Shown here piece by piece: positions 12,301-27,300 of a stretch of DNA of 64,000 nucleotides; position 1 is the first letter of the stretch, and each line of letters starts with the position of its first letter. The position numbers and the translations under genes were made by a program. The stretch comes from Sipunculus nudus. Lineage: Eukaryota; Annelida; Sipuncula; Golfingiida; Sipunculidae. The notes beneath the pieces were generated by a model. The model did not search any database. It was given only the letters and a program-made list of their open reading frames with translations, and had not been told where the DNA came from. The stretch spans positions 37,118,862-37,182,861 of the forward strand of contig CM049307.1 in assembly GCA_026874595.1 (NCBI GenBank), given 5' to 3'.

Positions 12301-15300
12301 AGTTACCTTACAAAATGTACTTTTATCTTATCTTTTTTTTATGAAGTGTTCACTAAAATATCTTGGATTTTCGGTTTTCATTTAAATTATCATAGGGGAC
12401 CCATATGAATATCCTTAGGCTTTGAATCGTAATATATAATGTGTTGATGTGAAAAGACTTGTGCTATGGCTGAAGTTATTCTTTTTTTTTCACTTGCAGA
12501 TAAAATTTTCACGAAAGGTACTTGAGTTGTCTGAATATTCTATAAAGCTGAAATAACAAAAATTTTTATGGTGGTGGCTTGGAACCAACATGCAAACTGA
12601 AAGAACACAATGGTCATTACAACCACCTACTACAAGCTACAACAAGCTGAATTCATTCAAATGATAATACAACTTAAGCATTAAAATAATCTCACACTTA
12701 CACAATGCTCACAATGTTTAGCAAACAATAATATCAAAATCTCATGAATGACTCAAATCAGTGATGGAATTGATTGGTGATATACAAATATGAAACTTGC
12801 TTCTGAACCACATTGAAGTCAACTGATTAAAAGAGTATGTAAACGTGAAACAAAATGTGAAAGAAGAGGTGACAACAGAAGACAGCATTATGAGATAAAC
12901 AGGATATTTGATGACATATACTTGTGCCTACTTGACGGTTACTGTGTGTCCTGACCTTAGACTGCACCCAGAGATAAAACATGAAATAAAAGATACATTC
13001 TGTAGAGTATATTACCATAAACTCTGCGTATGTTGCTATAAACTCTGTGTTAATTACCATAAACTCTGTGTTAATTACCATAAACTCTGTGATAATTACC
13101 ATAAACTCTGTGTATATTACCATAGACTCAATGAAAACTACCAGTACCATGAACTGTATATTGGAATTCACGCACAAAACCCCATGATAAAGGTAACATG
13201 AATAGATGTTAATGTAAAGACTTATTTTGATTTTTCAATTTTATTTTGTTTTAATTTTAATTACAGAGAAAACACACATACATCACCTATATCACCACTG
13301 CAACAATTTTCAATTAAAGGCCCTTAACCTTCCATGTTTTAACATTACACATAGTCAATTATACATTATCCTCATGGATATGTGGTCATGTTTATAAGAG
13401 TTTATAATCAGTAATACATTCCTTCTAATTGAGAAAAGGCACTATAAATTTTATTTTTTACTTACAGAAGGGAAACATTAATTTATAAAACAGATTTCTA
13501 TTGCATATGTTTAACACATTCACTGCCAAGCCCATGTTCATCCCCAGTGCCAGGGCCATACACAGGGACCCCAGCAGCCCAGAGAGGTGCAGTGGTACCA
13601 ATACTAGGTGCTAATTACCTGATAAGAAGGTGTGACTTCGGATAACACAGGGGCAATAAAACTCGGGGGGGGGGGGGGGGGGGGGGGGGGGGAGGTGTGA
13701 AGTTGGGCACTGACCCAAATGACCGCGATAGTAGTCAAGGCATGGCTCCGGTGGACTGGTCTCATAGCGTCCACGGTGACACAAGCATAAAGCTAACAAC
13801 TGATTCAAATAAAGATCTATATTTGTAAATGATGAACTAAATGAAAATGTGTATTTTGGCATGAATGCTGATTTGGGAAGAGTCAAATGACTAAGAGGCA
13901 CTGACAAATATGGGCCTATGTCTGACCAAAATAAATTTTATACCGGTACTGTATTTTCGGGCACGGGCGATTTATACATTAATACAATATTACTATAAAC
14001 ACAAAATTTGTCAACGGATCCAGAATGGCGCAGTGGTTAGAACAGGTGGTACGCACGTGTGACAGGGCTGACAGCGTGAGTTCGAGCCCAAGCAAAACTT
14101 TTTTTTTTTTACAAACATGTAATTTTGGTGCTCAAACATACATTTTTTACACTTTCATAATGAAAACAGTGATTGTACCAATCAATATAATTATAAAAAA
14201 TAATATAATTTAACTTTAAACATGTAATTTTCAAACATAGTCATAGACAGTTTATATATACCGACATGCTTGAGCCTTGACGCACAGTTGACCTCGTCAT
14301 TGTAACAGTCACACGTAACATGGAGATTATTTCAGTTTTGCAATTTACGAGCACTTGTTTGTGAAGTTACTAATATATATATATATCTATTATCTAAATA
14401 AGGGACAAGAAATAAGCCGAAAGAATCATTTGCAGCCGCATTCTGATTACACTGCAGAACTGTGTGTCAATCATGTGGCATGCGCCCTTTGTTGTTGATT
14501 GCGCAATACCCTGTCTTCGCGGGGCAATAAACCTGAACAACCGCACGCCTCGCTATCTTGAGTTCACACCTAAGGTGCGATCTATTACACCTCTGTTATC
14601 CCATACTGCGAGACTTTTTTATAAATGTACTACTACTCATCTGCAAAGAATTTATTGAAAAATTTATGAGAATTCCTGCTGAAAATGGATTATAAATAAA
14701 TGACGTGTATACACGTGCTTGGCACTGGGGGAATCATAATAAATGACGGGTATACACGTCATTGGCAGCGAATGTGTTAAAAAGTTAAAAGAAAGATGAT
14801 TAAAATGTTACTTTACTTGTTTAGTTATACACAATGAATATTTTGTCAGACTTTCATATGGCCTTAGGTTATTAAGTGCACCAAGGTTTTTCTTTGGTAA
14901 GGCAATACATTCGTGCTCCTGTGTATCAAGTGCCTAATTCCAAATACAGTAATATCATAATTTGCATTCATCAAACTATTTATGTTGTATCACATGACCA
15001 CACTTGTCACTACTTTTTGCATATATAGGCTTTGACACCAGTATATATGAAGATTCTGTTCTGCCCACCACTCTTCCATTCTAAATCTTGTTTTCAAATG
15101 CAAAAAATGTCAAGTTTTTATAGTGTGTGCTTTGGACAGTGACTTCTTCCATTAAGTCTGTTTTAGATGATGAACTACCAATACATCATTTTGATGGAGT
15201 AATAAACATTGGACAATTGCTTCACAACATTAGACACACTTCAGATAGTGTTAAATTCTTAATTAAGCATCTTCACTGGACCCTATTCAGCAGATAAACA

Positions 15301-18300
15301 AGTTTAATATCTTACCTGTTCCCAAAAGATACAGATGATAATTATAAAACTACTTTTCTTTATCTTAGAAAAGTAAGAAGTACACAGATAGATATAAAAC
15401 TAAGATCTTATACATCTGGTTACTGTGACCTATATTTTGATAGTAAAAAGACATGTGAGACATATGAGGGTAATGCGTTAGACTGACCTGGGACTGCTTG
15501 GACAAAGGGCTGGCCAGATATTCAGGGGGTAGCTCATCTTCAGAACCTTTCTTGCCTGTAGGCCTGTTGGTAAAAATTAAAGATGGAATAAAATCATACA
15601 TATAATGAAACATAGATATAGACATATCTTCATTAATGTTCGCCTGTTTGTGTGTAAGCAAAAATCTATTAACTGAAAAGAGATGTAAAATACCCCCTGT
15701 TATAAGACCTTAACACTCCTAATATCCTAGTTTCTGGTTAAGCCATGTTCAAAATGTCTGAAATGGCCAACTTTGCCCTGGGTTTTCATTGACAGAATAA
15801 GTATACACTTCAGTTTGGGAATTGTTAAACTCAGAATGAAGTCCCAGATTGATAATAAAATTGTCCATTCTGAGTAGTAGGAGTCCTCAATGCATGCACT
15901 TAACTGCAAAACAATTTAACCTGATCCCTACAACCTGCGTTCAAGTTCAGGTTATTTAATCAGTTTCAGGCACAAATTATTTCTGCCAAACACCTATCTT
16001 CTCATTCGACATTTCCTTAAAAAAGAAACCTTTAACATTAAAATGACAATGAATAAAATGGGAGAATGATATACTTTCAAACCATGTTCAGGAAACATTA
16101 TTCAGCAATATATGAGAAAAAGAAATAATGAAAAATTTAATTTATAGTTAAATTACTTACTTGTTAAGCATATCAAAGCATGCCTCGCATACCCGCACTT
16201 CTCTCTCAATACCAAACTTTGGTATGATAGACTGCTTTGACGAGCACTTGTTGCAAAAGATCTGACCGCAGTGACGGCAGTGATGCTGCAGCAATACAGA
16301 ATATAATAGCAAATGATTAATACTTTTCTTTGTAAGTAGATCTTAAAAATACAGGGAATATATGATACAGTCCTCTAGATTATGAAAAACACTGTTTACA
16401 CAAATTATTTTAATTATAAACTAGATTTTAATTATAAACTAGATTTGGTCTGACAATGGTCTTCAGAGGACCCCACGTTTCTGCTTGTGCTTGACTGGGT
16501 TTACATATGGGTGAAAAATTAAGTTAAATTTGAAAAATATGACAAACAGAAACAGGTTTTATTCCATATGCATGAGGGAAAAAATCCTACCAAATAATGT
16601 GTGCAATAGAAAATCACCCAATGTGTTCTGTTGTCCATATTTGATTTTGAACAAGTCTGTAATTCAATAGGTCTGGAGCCCTCATATGCACCAATAATCC
16701 CTGTGAAATTGGGAAAGCTGCAGTAGGTTGCTGTTGAGTTATCGCATGCGAAAGAAAATCAGCTATCAGGCTGTAGTGGGCCTTATTGCAATTTCAACAG
16801 GTCTTTAATTTGATAGGTCTAGAGCCCTTATCATGTACCAACCATCCCTGTAAATTTGGGAATGCTGAAGTAAGTTGTTGTTGAGTTATTGTGCACGACA
16901 GAAAATCAGCGAATGGGCTGTGGCGGCCATATGTGAATTCTGACAGGTCTGTTATTCAACAGGTCTGGAGCTCTTACAGATATTAATCATCCCTGTGAAT
17001 TTCGGAAAGTTGCAGTAGGTTGTTGTTGAGTTATCGTGCGCGAAAGAAAATAAGTGAATAGGCTATGGCGGCCATACTGGAATTCGGACAGGTCTGTAAT
17101 TCATTAGGTCTGGAGCCCTTATAGGTTCCTATCATCGCAGTGAATTTGGGAAAGCTGCAGAAGGTTGTTGTCGAGTTATTGTGCCCAAAAAAAAATCAGC
17201 GATCGGCTGTGGCGGCCATATTGAAATTCCTACAAGACTATTATTCGATAGGTCTGGAGCTGTCACAGGTACCAATCATCCCTGTGAATTTGGGAAAGCT
17301 GCAGTATGTTGTTGTTGAGTTATTGTGTGTGTAAGAAAATCAGTGATCGAGCTGTGGTAGCCATATTGGAATTCCGACAGGTCTGTAATTTAATAGGTAT
17401 GGAGCCCTCATAGGTACCAACCATCCCTGTGAATTCAGGAAAGCTACAGTATGTTGTTGAGTTATCGCGCGCGAAAGAAAGTGTCACTGACAGAGGGAAG
17501 GAAGTATGGACGAAAGGACAGACAGAAGGACAGACTGACATGGTGATCACTATAGGGCACCGCTTTTCAAGCGGGGCCCTAATAATACACACCCTGTTTC
17601 TGGCAAAAATTGTGGATGAAGTATATTGTATTTCTGAAAGTCATTGGAAAATTTACAGGTTCAGTGGTGGTGAACTGTTGAGAATGACATTTTGACCAAC
17701 TTAACAAATTTTTAAAGATCAAGGACTGCTATCAGATCATTACCATTGTAATCATAGCAAATAGTCAATTCTCCTTTAGTTGTAAAGTGTTCAAGAAATG
17801 TGCTCAATCAAGCCAGGATGGCATTGTTCCATGTGAGATATTAGTAAAAGTGGCAGGGTGCATGGAAAACACCTGACAGCTGTGCCGCCTGTGAGTGTCA
17901 CCTGTACCTTTGTCAAGGCCTGATTGCATTTGCGCAGCATACAGATCCAGGATCCTGTAGGGAGAACCCATGGGAGCTAGAGCTAGACACGGCCGTGATC
18001 ACATAACTGATCAATCAGACCATGACGCTATCACCAGTAGGCTAAAAGCTAAGGAAGCACTAAAATTCAGACCAGTATTTCTCACTTGGGTCAATTTGTT
18101 TTGAAAGAAATCAGTGTGTCATCAGTCTTTTCCCTGCCAAAAAATTCCCATGGCCCTTAAGTTCCCCAATGCTAGAGCATAAAGCGCAATTTATCACCTA
18201 ACAATGGTATCAAATGATGTCATCAGCGGCGTGGTCATGCACATTCCAGTTGAAATATTTTAAGTTCTCTGGGAATGCAAGCCATATTAAAAGTATATAT

Positions 18301-21300
18301 GATGTATTATGAAATTAATCTAAAAAATAAGATCAAACTTTGTTATCTAATTGTAAATTAAACCAATACTGTTCTTTTACTTATAGTCCCATTATTATCG
18401 CTCAATGCCAGCTGAAATTTTGGTAATCTCACTGCCTTCCAAATGATGTCCAATGCTGCAGAAAATAATAGGGAAATTATGCCTCCATGTATATAATATG
18501 CACCAAGGTTTTTAGTTTAGATTTTATAATGAAAAAAATGCAGATTATCTTTGAGGGAAGACATGCAGTACCTGGAATAAAAAAGGGAATACAATCTGTG
18601 AGACTGATAAAACAGACAAGACACTCTCTAGCATTAAAGGTAGCATGGCACATAAATAAAACTGTTACAGACCTTTCTCTGTACCATAGTAAACTGGACG
18701 CGGCACCTGTGACAACAATCACCGTCTTTCCACTCAGGGGCACGTTCAGACATGAACATGGCATCAGCTTCTTTCAAGGCTGGGAACTGGTGACCTGTGG
18801 GTGAGCCATAATCATAACACTGATGAGACACAGAGACACACCAGTCTTAGTCAATATTATTTTATTTTATAAATGAATTTAAGGGTATGGACACCATTTT
18901 ATAAATGAAACTATGCCCATCATTAGCGGTAAATCAATCTTACAGGAACAATGGAGAAATACATTTTTATTATAAAAGTGAGCTTTTTAAAGGATTTGCA
19001 TTAAATTATTATATTTAAAAGAAGGGGTCATAGTGTAACACTGGTGTAACGCTTTCTACTCCACAGTTTAACTCAATCAGAGCTTTCAGAACAAGATGCT
19101 GGAATTTCAAATGCATCAATTGAACCCTTGAATAATGAATATTTCTGACTTATTCCTGGTGTTACAGAGATACTGTATATTGTATATATATATATCAAAT
19201 ACAGATGATTCTTTATCTTAATGATTGCCCTCATCCTTGATCAAAATGTGAATAAATATGATAAAAACTGACCTTCCATTTTCATCAAGTGAAAAGTGTC
19301 CTGCACAACCTTCAGGTTTGGCTCATTTCTGAATGCGTGGGACCAAATCTGTACCAGTTCAAGTATCTTTGGTTTGACTGGGTCTCCTTTCACCTGTTTA
19401 CAATTACATAAAGAAACCAATTATATTTTAATGAGACGTTCAGGCCACATCACTTTGTATCATTGAACAACATTAATCTGAGGTGCATGCCATGTAATTG
19501 CTTTTAAATCATTTAGCATATCTATGGAGTATGTTTACTAATAATTGCATAACATTTAAAGATGTACTTCGCCTTTTCATTGTGATAAAACCATTAAAGT
19601 TTGCAAAATATCATTGTGAAATAAAATTTACAAATAATGAAATACTGATCCTCAAATGATTAAAATTCAGGACGGACTCTTTAGGATATTTAAACACTAA
19701 ATGTTGTCACATGAGTTACTAAGTGCTTTTTGTTGGTTACTTTTAGACAGTGAATATATTTTGTAGGTTGGTATAGTTATAAGTCAAAAATGCCCCCAGA
19801 AAACTTTTTTGAATGAAAGCAATATGTTTAGCACTGTCACTATGGGAAAGATTACAAATATATAGTTTTCTGATAAATTTAACCATATTACTTACATATG
19901 CTGGAAATGATGTTATAAAATTTTTATTTGATTATTTGATCATTGCCTCAATCTTTCATGGCATCCAATTATTTTGGTTATAAACAATGAATTGCTGTTA
20001 AATGCAAATAAGGATCCATCAGTGGCATTACCTGTGACTCTACAGGTGACTGGTTTATGTGTGATGGTGCATACCTTGACTTGGTCCTTGAGGAACTCCA
20101 TGAACTCTTTAGTCGCCACCTCTTGGTGAAGAGAGCTTCCGCAGTTCTTCACGCAAGACTCAAGGACCTTAAGCAACACAATATGACCATAAATACGAAG
20201 CCTTGTGTAATGTTTTCAATTGATGAAGGCTTCTTGATATAATTTTTAATAGCTCTAACAAGAACCACTGCCACAAAACAAGTAAAATCTTTATTTATAT
20301 GCTGGTACTAACAGGTTAATTTTCACTTTATTGCTGATCTTTTATAAACGGTAAATATTGTTACTTGTAATATTACCAAACTTACAAATATAACACTATA
20401 GTAATATATATGTAAAATATATATTTCAAAATATGAAAGTCAAATTACATGCAGCTGAAACATTTAGGTTTTCTGTTGGGTTTATTGTTTTTCAAGTGAA
20501 CAAGATCTAACTTGATTGGCAATAGCTAAAGCAGTGAAATTTTACACCAACTGTGAAATTGGCGCATTTATGTGACACATCTTATGATTTTCTATAACAT
20601 AAATTCTGATCTTAAAAAGAACTTATCACAGAATTTGAGCCAATATTTTATACTGACTTTTTTCCAATATACAGGCCTTATCCTTACATTTTTTCCACAC
20701 ATAGGTCATTACATTCCTTCATGATCTATAGCTTACGTACTTTAACTATCCCAGAATAAAAAGTATATAATTTTAGTATATGATCAAACTAAACAATGAT
20801 GAATTATTTGATATACAGGAAACAAAATCTACATAACAATTTAAAGAAAGAATTTAATGACCTATGAGTCTCTATACCATAATAATTATGTATTTGCCTT
20901 GAAAATTGGCAATTCAATATTTTATTCAAATCAATAAAACAGGAAAAATTTAATCAGATTTTGATTTAAAGGACAAAGTACTGCTTTACTAAACTATTTA
21001 TTACTGTGTGTCCCATAGTATTTATGTCAGCCACAACTGTCTTCATGGTAAAAATGTTACAGGTATCAACCTGACCATGTATCATTCTGCCCTGATTCAC
21101 TGCCAAATATTATCATTCTAGCATTTATGTCAATATTTATTCATCCACATACAGAGGCTCCTAGCTCAAACCAATACAATGGAACCCCTCTGAAAGACCA
21201 ACCCTCTTATTAGACCATCTGTCTAATAAATTAAGACCACCTGTGGGTGAAACAAAAACATTCACATTGGTTATAACTGACCTATTTAATAAGACCACCT

Positions 21301-24300
21301 TTGAATCAAGACCACTTGTTGCCAGTCTCATTGGTGGTCTCATAATACAGGTTTCACTGTATATCTCACCTGCAGTGCAAACATTGCAACATGAGGGTTG
21401 TCCTGGCCAATTTTCCTCTTCAACATAGTCACTGCATGCTTAGGTCTAATGAAGAAAAAGAAAAGTAATCAGGTAATCCTGCTGCCTTGAAGTTAGAATA
21501 ACATGGAACTGTTAAGGTCAATATTTGGTTTGTGATATATATGCCAGCAATAATCTAACACTGTACAGCTAAAAAATATGTCAGTTTAATGCATAATTTA
21601 TATTCCTGGAATCTTATGTCAGGGTCCTCAGAGAAATAATAGATAGGTAATATTTATTCTCATGGTTAATTTTAGTTTATTTTTCATTAGAATAAACAAT
21701 CAAATAAATTACAAATGAGCATAGGGAGCACCAAGTATGAAAGAAATGTAATCCATGTATTATGTTTTTATCAACAGGGAAGACTCATTCAGGAGAGAAT
21801 TTTATTTCAAGTGACACACCCATATAACTGTGAAAAACTCCTAGAATTATGTTTGTTATTATAGATCAACTAATTTACAGAAAGACATCCTACTGAAACA
21901 TCCTGTTTCAAGTTTAAACAGTGATCATGTTAGATACTGATGACTTAGGTGGTCATTACAGTGGGGTTGTCTGATTCATCAGGTAATCATCAAACAGGAC
22001 ATTACATTCCTAGATAGATGTGTAGATGCTGACAGAAGTCACTTACTGTACATCATTTTGCCTGATAGAATCACATATCTGCAGGGTAGCATCCCAGTCA
22101 GGCTCGAGCAACAGTTGACTTGTTGCCTTCTCTGTATTGAAAGATCAATCAAATTTGTATATGTTCCATCTTGCAAATAGACATTTAAGTTCAACAAATA
22201 TGACACCAGTTATATGAAATACCAATATATCATATGGGTGAATGACAATGGGTGATTTGCTATTGTCCTTACTCAAACAAAGACAAATTAAAACAGGTTT
22301 TACTACTTTTAAAAGGTCCTTTAATATCATTTATATGTGTCTTTTTCTTATTTATATAGGTCTTAAATTCTTATTTTATAATAATTTTCTTAAATGCCAG
22401 ACTCAAATTCAGAGTCTTCCAATAATTAGGAAGATTAAAAAGTGGCCTAGTATGCAAGGTACAGGACAAGTAGTTCTATCAGTACTATGGTTGGTAATGT
22501 CACTTTGGAACTTGAGACATCAGCCAGTGTTTAAAAGAAGAGAGAGGCACAGGAGTTTTCAAGGAAACGAAAAACACCTTACAAGCTGCAACACCTGGCA
22601 GGCTGGGTATTCACCCTTTTATGAACAAATACAATAAACCAGTACCCAAGACTCTCACAATATTGCTGTAGAACCTCACACTCTAGAACACAAGGTAATA
22701 GGCTCAAATCTCAATGGAATATATAAATTTCATGTGACATTTGAAATTGAATTTGTGTATTTCTGCAACAACTGTCTGCAAAAAACAATGAAGAAATACT
22801 AAAGAAGTCAAATGGACCTGAATTCTTTTAAATCTGGCTGAAGTAAAATATGTGGCAGGGTTTGGGTCAGGTATGTGTGACAGTTCTCTAGTACATGTGC
22901 TTGTGAAATGGTCAATCCAATCCAAATCCAAAATGTAGCAAAAGTCTAGAAAACCAAATGAATTAAACATAGAAAATTCTAAAACTAATCTCGTTTATGC
23001 ATCCGGTCCATGGAGGGGGGTGGGGCAGAGGGGAAGCCTACCTCAGCTGGGCAAAGGAAGCTGCATGGAGTGAAGCAAGTTCCATAACAGCTTGAAATGT
23101 AGCAAAAGTCTAGAAAACCAAATGAATTAAACATAGAAAATTCTAAAACTAATCTCGTTTATGCATCCGGTCCATGGAGGGGGGTGGGGCAGAGGGGAAG
23201 CCTACCTCAGCTGGGCAAAGGAAGCTGCATGGAGTGAAGCAAGTTCCATAACAGCTTGAAAGTGGCAAGGTGAGGGCTCAAATGTTCTCTGCACACCACT
23301 GTATTGGGTTGGCCTAATGTAAACAATACTTGACATTGTGTTTGAAAACTGTTTTTATAAATTCCTTTCAAATCAAAGCATTTAAAAGGTAATTCCTTAT
23401 GTGTATATTGATGTGAAAATTAAATCAATGGGTGCTCACAGAAAAAAATGTGCCATGGACAAAATTTAATTAAGGTATCAATTTTACATTTGTGCATATA
23501 ATTTTACTTAAAAATTTGGAATGCTCATTGACACAGAGTCTGCAATTCTCGGTTCCCTCGATTTGAAAGTCTCAGTTACTATGTTAGGAAGTCTCGGGTA
23601 CTGTGAGTTGGAAGTCTCAGTTACCATGTTTCAGGCATGTATCTGCAGTCAGTCATGCATACATCATGCAGCAAGCTGCTGCACTTCATCTCTTTGATCA
23701 CTGGTATCCCAGATGAAAGGGCCAGGTAACTTCAAAGGCCACCATGGAAATTGGGAGTCAGGAATGTGGTTATTTTTGCCTTTTTGTCACTGGGTTGAAA
23801 AGGACAGGGGTTATCAGGGATGGTGTACATCTTAGGGGCACTGATTTTCCGCAATCACAAAAAACTGAGGAAATCGCAGAATTGGTAGTGCTGCACGGAA
23901 TTGACTTTGTCACACAGCATGTTGGAAGGAGTGGTCTAAGGCTATCTTTTGTTTTACCCTTTATTTTAGTAGAAATGACATGTTCCAGAAATATCTTAAA
24001 TATGTTTAACAGGGATTACAGCCCTGTTGAAATTTAAAAACAACTGGTAGAATGCAAATTTTGGTGAGTGAAAAGGAATATCTTTTATCATTCACGCTGT
24101 GAAAATGACTCTCTCAGAAAAGTTTGCTCATACATGTAAGACTGTTTAAAATATTAATTTTATATTTGATAAAATTAACAATTAATAAAATTAATATAGA
24201 AATATGCAGTCTCTGTAAAAATATATTCAGATTATTCACTTCTTCCTTTCTCTTTCTATCATCACTCATTATGCCTCGGCAGCCCATCGAGTCTCTTGTA

Positions 24301-27300
24301 CACGCTTGATTACAGCACGTCATGCGTATTTTAGCAGCATCCATTGTCAGGAAAAATAGTCAGGATTTCCAGCTACATGTGTCATGATACGGCCGCAGTG
24401 GCAAAACGCTGATCTAGGGTACATGCATTAAAAGACAACAGAAAAAACGGAATCTATGAACTTGAAAACAGAATTTTACTCAATTTTAAACAGAAAATCA
24501 GTGTCCCTAACATCTTACTGAAGACATGAATAGAAGACAGCCGATGGACAAAGACCATTACTATAGCTCAGATGAATTATAGTCAGCAGAGCTAAAAGGC
24601 CACTTCTTGTTTGATTTTTTGTACATCCTTGTATCGTGTATTTTTGCTATGTACTTAAATAAATATTCAAATTAATTGTTAGGTCACTCTAAGGAAAGAT
24701 GTTATCTATCAATTATTCTGGATAAAAGTGCAGTATAGAAGACCTGCCTCAAATCTCGCCTGGCGACAGTTAATGAACTTTATTTTTGGTACCATGGATG
24801 GGAGACAAGCCCTGCCAGTCCTTTCACAGAAACAGGTGACACATATTACAAATGCTAGGGCTGGAATTTTGAAAAAAATTTCAGTGAGACCCTCAGATTG
24901 GCCAGGGATCCTTGTTGATCAGTTTATCCACAGCCCACCGGCTAATGGGAGCCAGTGGAAGCATTTTTAGGAGACAGGGGTGTGGAATATTTTCCGCAGC
25001 CAGGACACGGGCTGATGTCACATGCTGTTGTTTATGTGCAAAAAAACTCACCTGTTCCCTGGCAAAAAGCTGGAGGGGCCCCATTGGCCAATCCAGGCAG
25101 CCCTTTCACAGGCAGGCTTGGGGTTGCCTCAGCAATATGATCTGTGGCAATGGTCAAGCGGCTGGGCCCTCCAAACCCCCCAGGTCGTTTTTTTTGGGCA
25201 TTAAAAAAACACCTGGTGTCTTACACAAAAGAAACTGCCTCAGGTCGGCAGGTAACAAAGTAGAGCACTAGCTGAAGGACTGCCACCGTGGCTTATGGAA
25301 GAGCTGGAAGGGCTGCGGAGCGGCCAAGGGGCACATCTCTATAGTGCACTTTTACCAAATTCTGTAATTAAATAATGTAAATGAATTGAAGTTAACAATG
25401 TCATTGTCAATTTTTAGACCTAGTCTGGGCCCGAGTATAGAATCTGGTCCACATTTCCAAGGTGGGCAGGGATCGAAATATTACATTCCCGATTTCCCAA
25501 GGAAGCTAACTTTGCTGTCGGGAATGCAAGGTTTTGACTCGGAATTCCCGATCAGGAATGTAAAATTTTTTTACATGACACTTAGCCTGGATAAACTGAA
25601 AAACATATGTAGAATTGTTAAATTATTACTTAGTCTCATGAAATGGCAATTTTTTTTAAAATTTAGCAGTGAGCTTAGAAAGCCAGAATCGTTTAATATT
25701 AATTCGCAATGGTGCAGTTGTGACCACATTCATTGTCACATAAGCGCGCCTTCCATTGCAAACAGTACCGGGAGCTCGCATGGTTGGACGCAATGACCCT
25801 TATACAGGTGTCACCTGCTAAGCGAGTGTACCTAAAATGCCACAAGTTTGACCTTATTCAAATTCCGCCGTGCGACTTTATTCGATAAGGGGAATATCCT
25901 ACCCCTAAACGGCAATGCTAGGAACAGGAGCTTTTTTTTCATTCCGTGCACAGAGTACGATTTTAGCGTAATCATCAAGATACTTTAAGTTAGAGTAAGC
26001 TATTGGGATTAGAAGTAACATAGTGCGGGTCTCCCCAATCTCAAAGTCTCATGGCAGACCAATCGAGCCAATCAAAGGTCGCCTCTTACTTGCATATTTC
26101 TACTCTGAACGCGTCACGTGTTTTAATTTGAATAGGAATTCCCCTCATACTATTCGTGCCTCACGGCCATGTGACCTCGCTGAAGCCCATTATTATAATA
26201 AGCCCGAGACTGGGAATATACCTTGACGAAAGTGAGATGTTTCTCGTAAATGAATGACTCACTATCACAGAATATTAAGCGAAAACGTCACAACTCAGAA
26301 GAACAGAACTTTTCAATTGTCGAATTTTTTATATTTTCTCGGATCTGGAATCAGGATGCTTAATCATTTGATACTTGTCAAACAAGTATGTTGTGGCGAC
26401 CTTCACCGCCAGCAGCTAGATTTTCCCAGTCGAATTGACATAGTTCCCATGGCTACGTAACACGAAAATCATGAATCAGGTGTACAGACAAAAAGACTTT
26501 CCGTTATAATAATCAGTTTGATTTTTGTATTGAAATGTTGGTGTCTGCCAAACTATTTAAATAAGGAAGCGCTTGCCGCAAATTTTTTCAAGGCTCACAG
26601 CACAAGTAGCATAGTTCCGTGCATCGATCTATACGCTCACGCATAAATAACACAGAAAAGTTACATTTAGTTCCAGTTACCGATTGTTTTAAATTTATTG
26701 GGAAAAGAAATCTGGGCGTTTATTTATTTCATACTTGTCAAAGAATTACTTCTTATAGCCACAGACCTGAACAGACAGACATTGTACCAGGGCAACGTAC
26801 GGTGGCTTGGCCAACTGCCTTAATTGCATTTATCTTTTTTTTAATTAATCAATTTAACGGCGAATAAGCCTTACATAAATGTATATGCTATGTCTTTTTT
26901 CGTAAGTTCAGTTTTTCATAACATGACAAAAAGTTTCAATACTGATTTACCACTTTGGAACTTCCTTAATGAGCAACAAATATGATTGTTGCAGTTTCCA
27001 GTCTGCACATCGATGTATACTGTTGATCATGAGACAAAGGGCTCCCATCAGTTATTAAGGAAAAGCTTAAGCCCAGTTCAAAACTTTCCTAAGGTTAACT
27101 TTTCTTTTTATATTCTTTAAATGCAGAAAAATATGCCATATTATGAGCAAAAATTATGGACCCAGCTGCCAATAATATGTAACCAAATTTATAGGGATGA
27201 TTTGAAATGCATAAATGAAAAGGAAAAACCTTGTTTTTGAAATGGAAAATTGGCTCAAGTTCTAAGTGTCAAGTAACAAAATCAGTCATATTAAGTATGA

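Larger units (their letters stand above)
13511..14780. mobile_element. piggyBac-like non-autonomous element with TTAA target sites
   Basis: TTAA at 13511-13514 and 14777-14780 flank inverted ends: CACATTCACTGCCAA on the left, TTGGCAGCGAATGTG on the right. TTAA duplication with CACATTCRCTGCCAA ends is typical of piggyBac-type MITEs. Inside are a G-run (about 13663-13692), a tRNA-like segment and a palindrome ACGTGTATACACGT at 14703-14716. No transposase. Confidence 0.8.
18795..21176 (-). other. HGS: HGS introns 3 (part), 4 and 5, nothing recognised outside exons 4-5
   Basis: AT-rich introns with short TA runs (19184-19196, 20402-20428). No repeats or RNAs recognised. Confidence 0.45.

Noticed and set aside
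13010-13201. Cys/Tyr repeat peptide (YHKLCVN)
   Set aside because: It results from a 21-bp tandem repeat in an intron; no splice or family support.
14020-14100. A functional tRNA gene
   Set aside because: A and B boxes are present but I could not pair an acceptor stem or name an anticodon, and it sits inside a transposon.
10017-17582. CRISPR-like array
   Set aside because: The repeats are 145 bp, degenerate and without unique spacers, in an animal intron.
24728-25271. Overlapping ORFs in a GC-rich patch
   Set aside because: Several frames are open together with no recognisable domain, and no splice-consistent exon of HGS or another gene was found.
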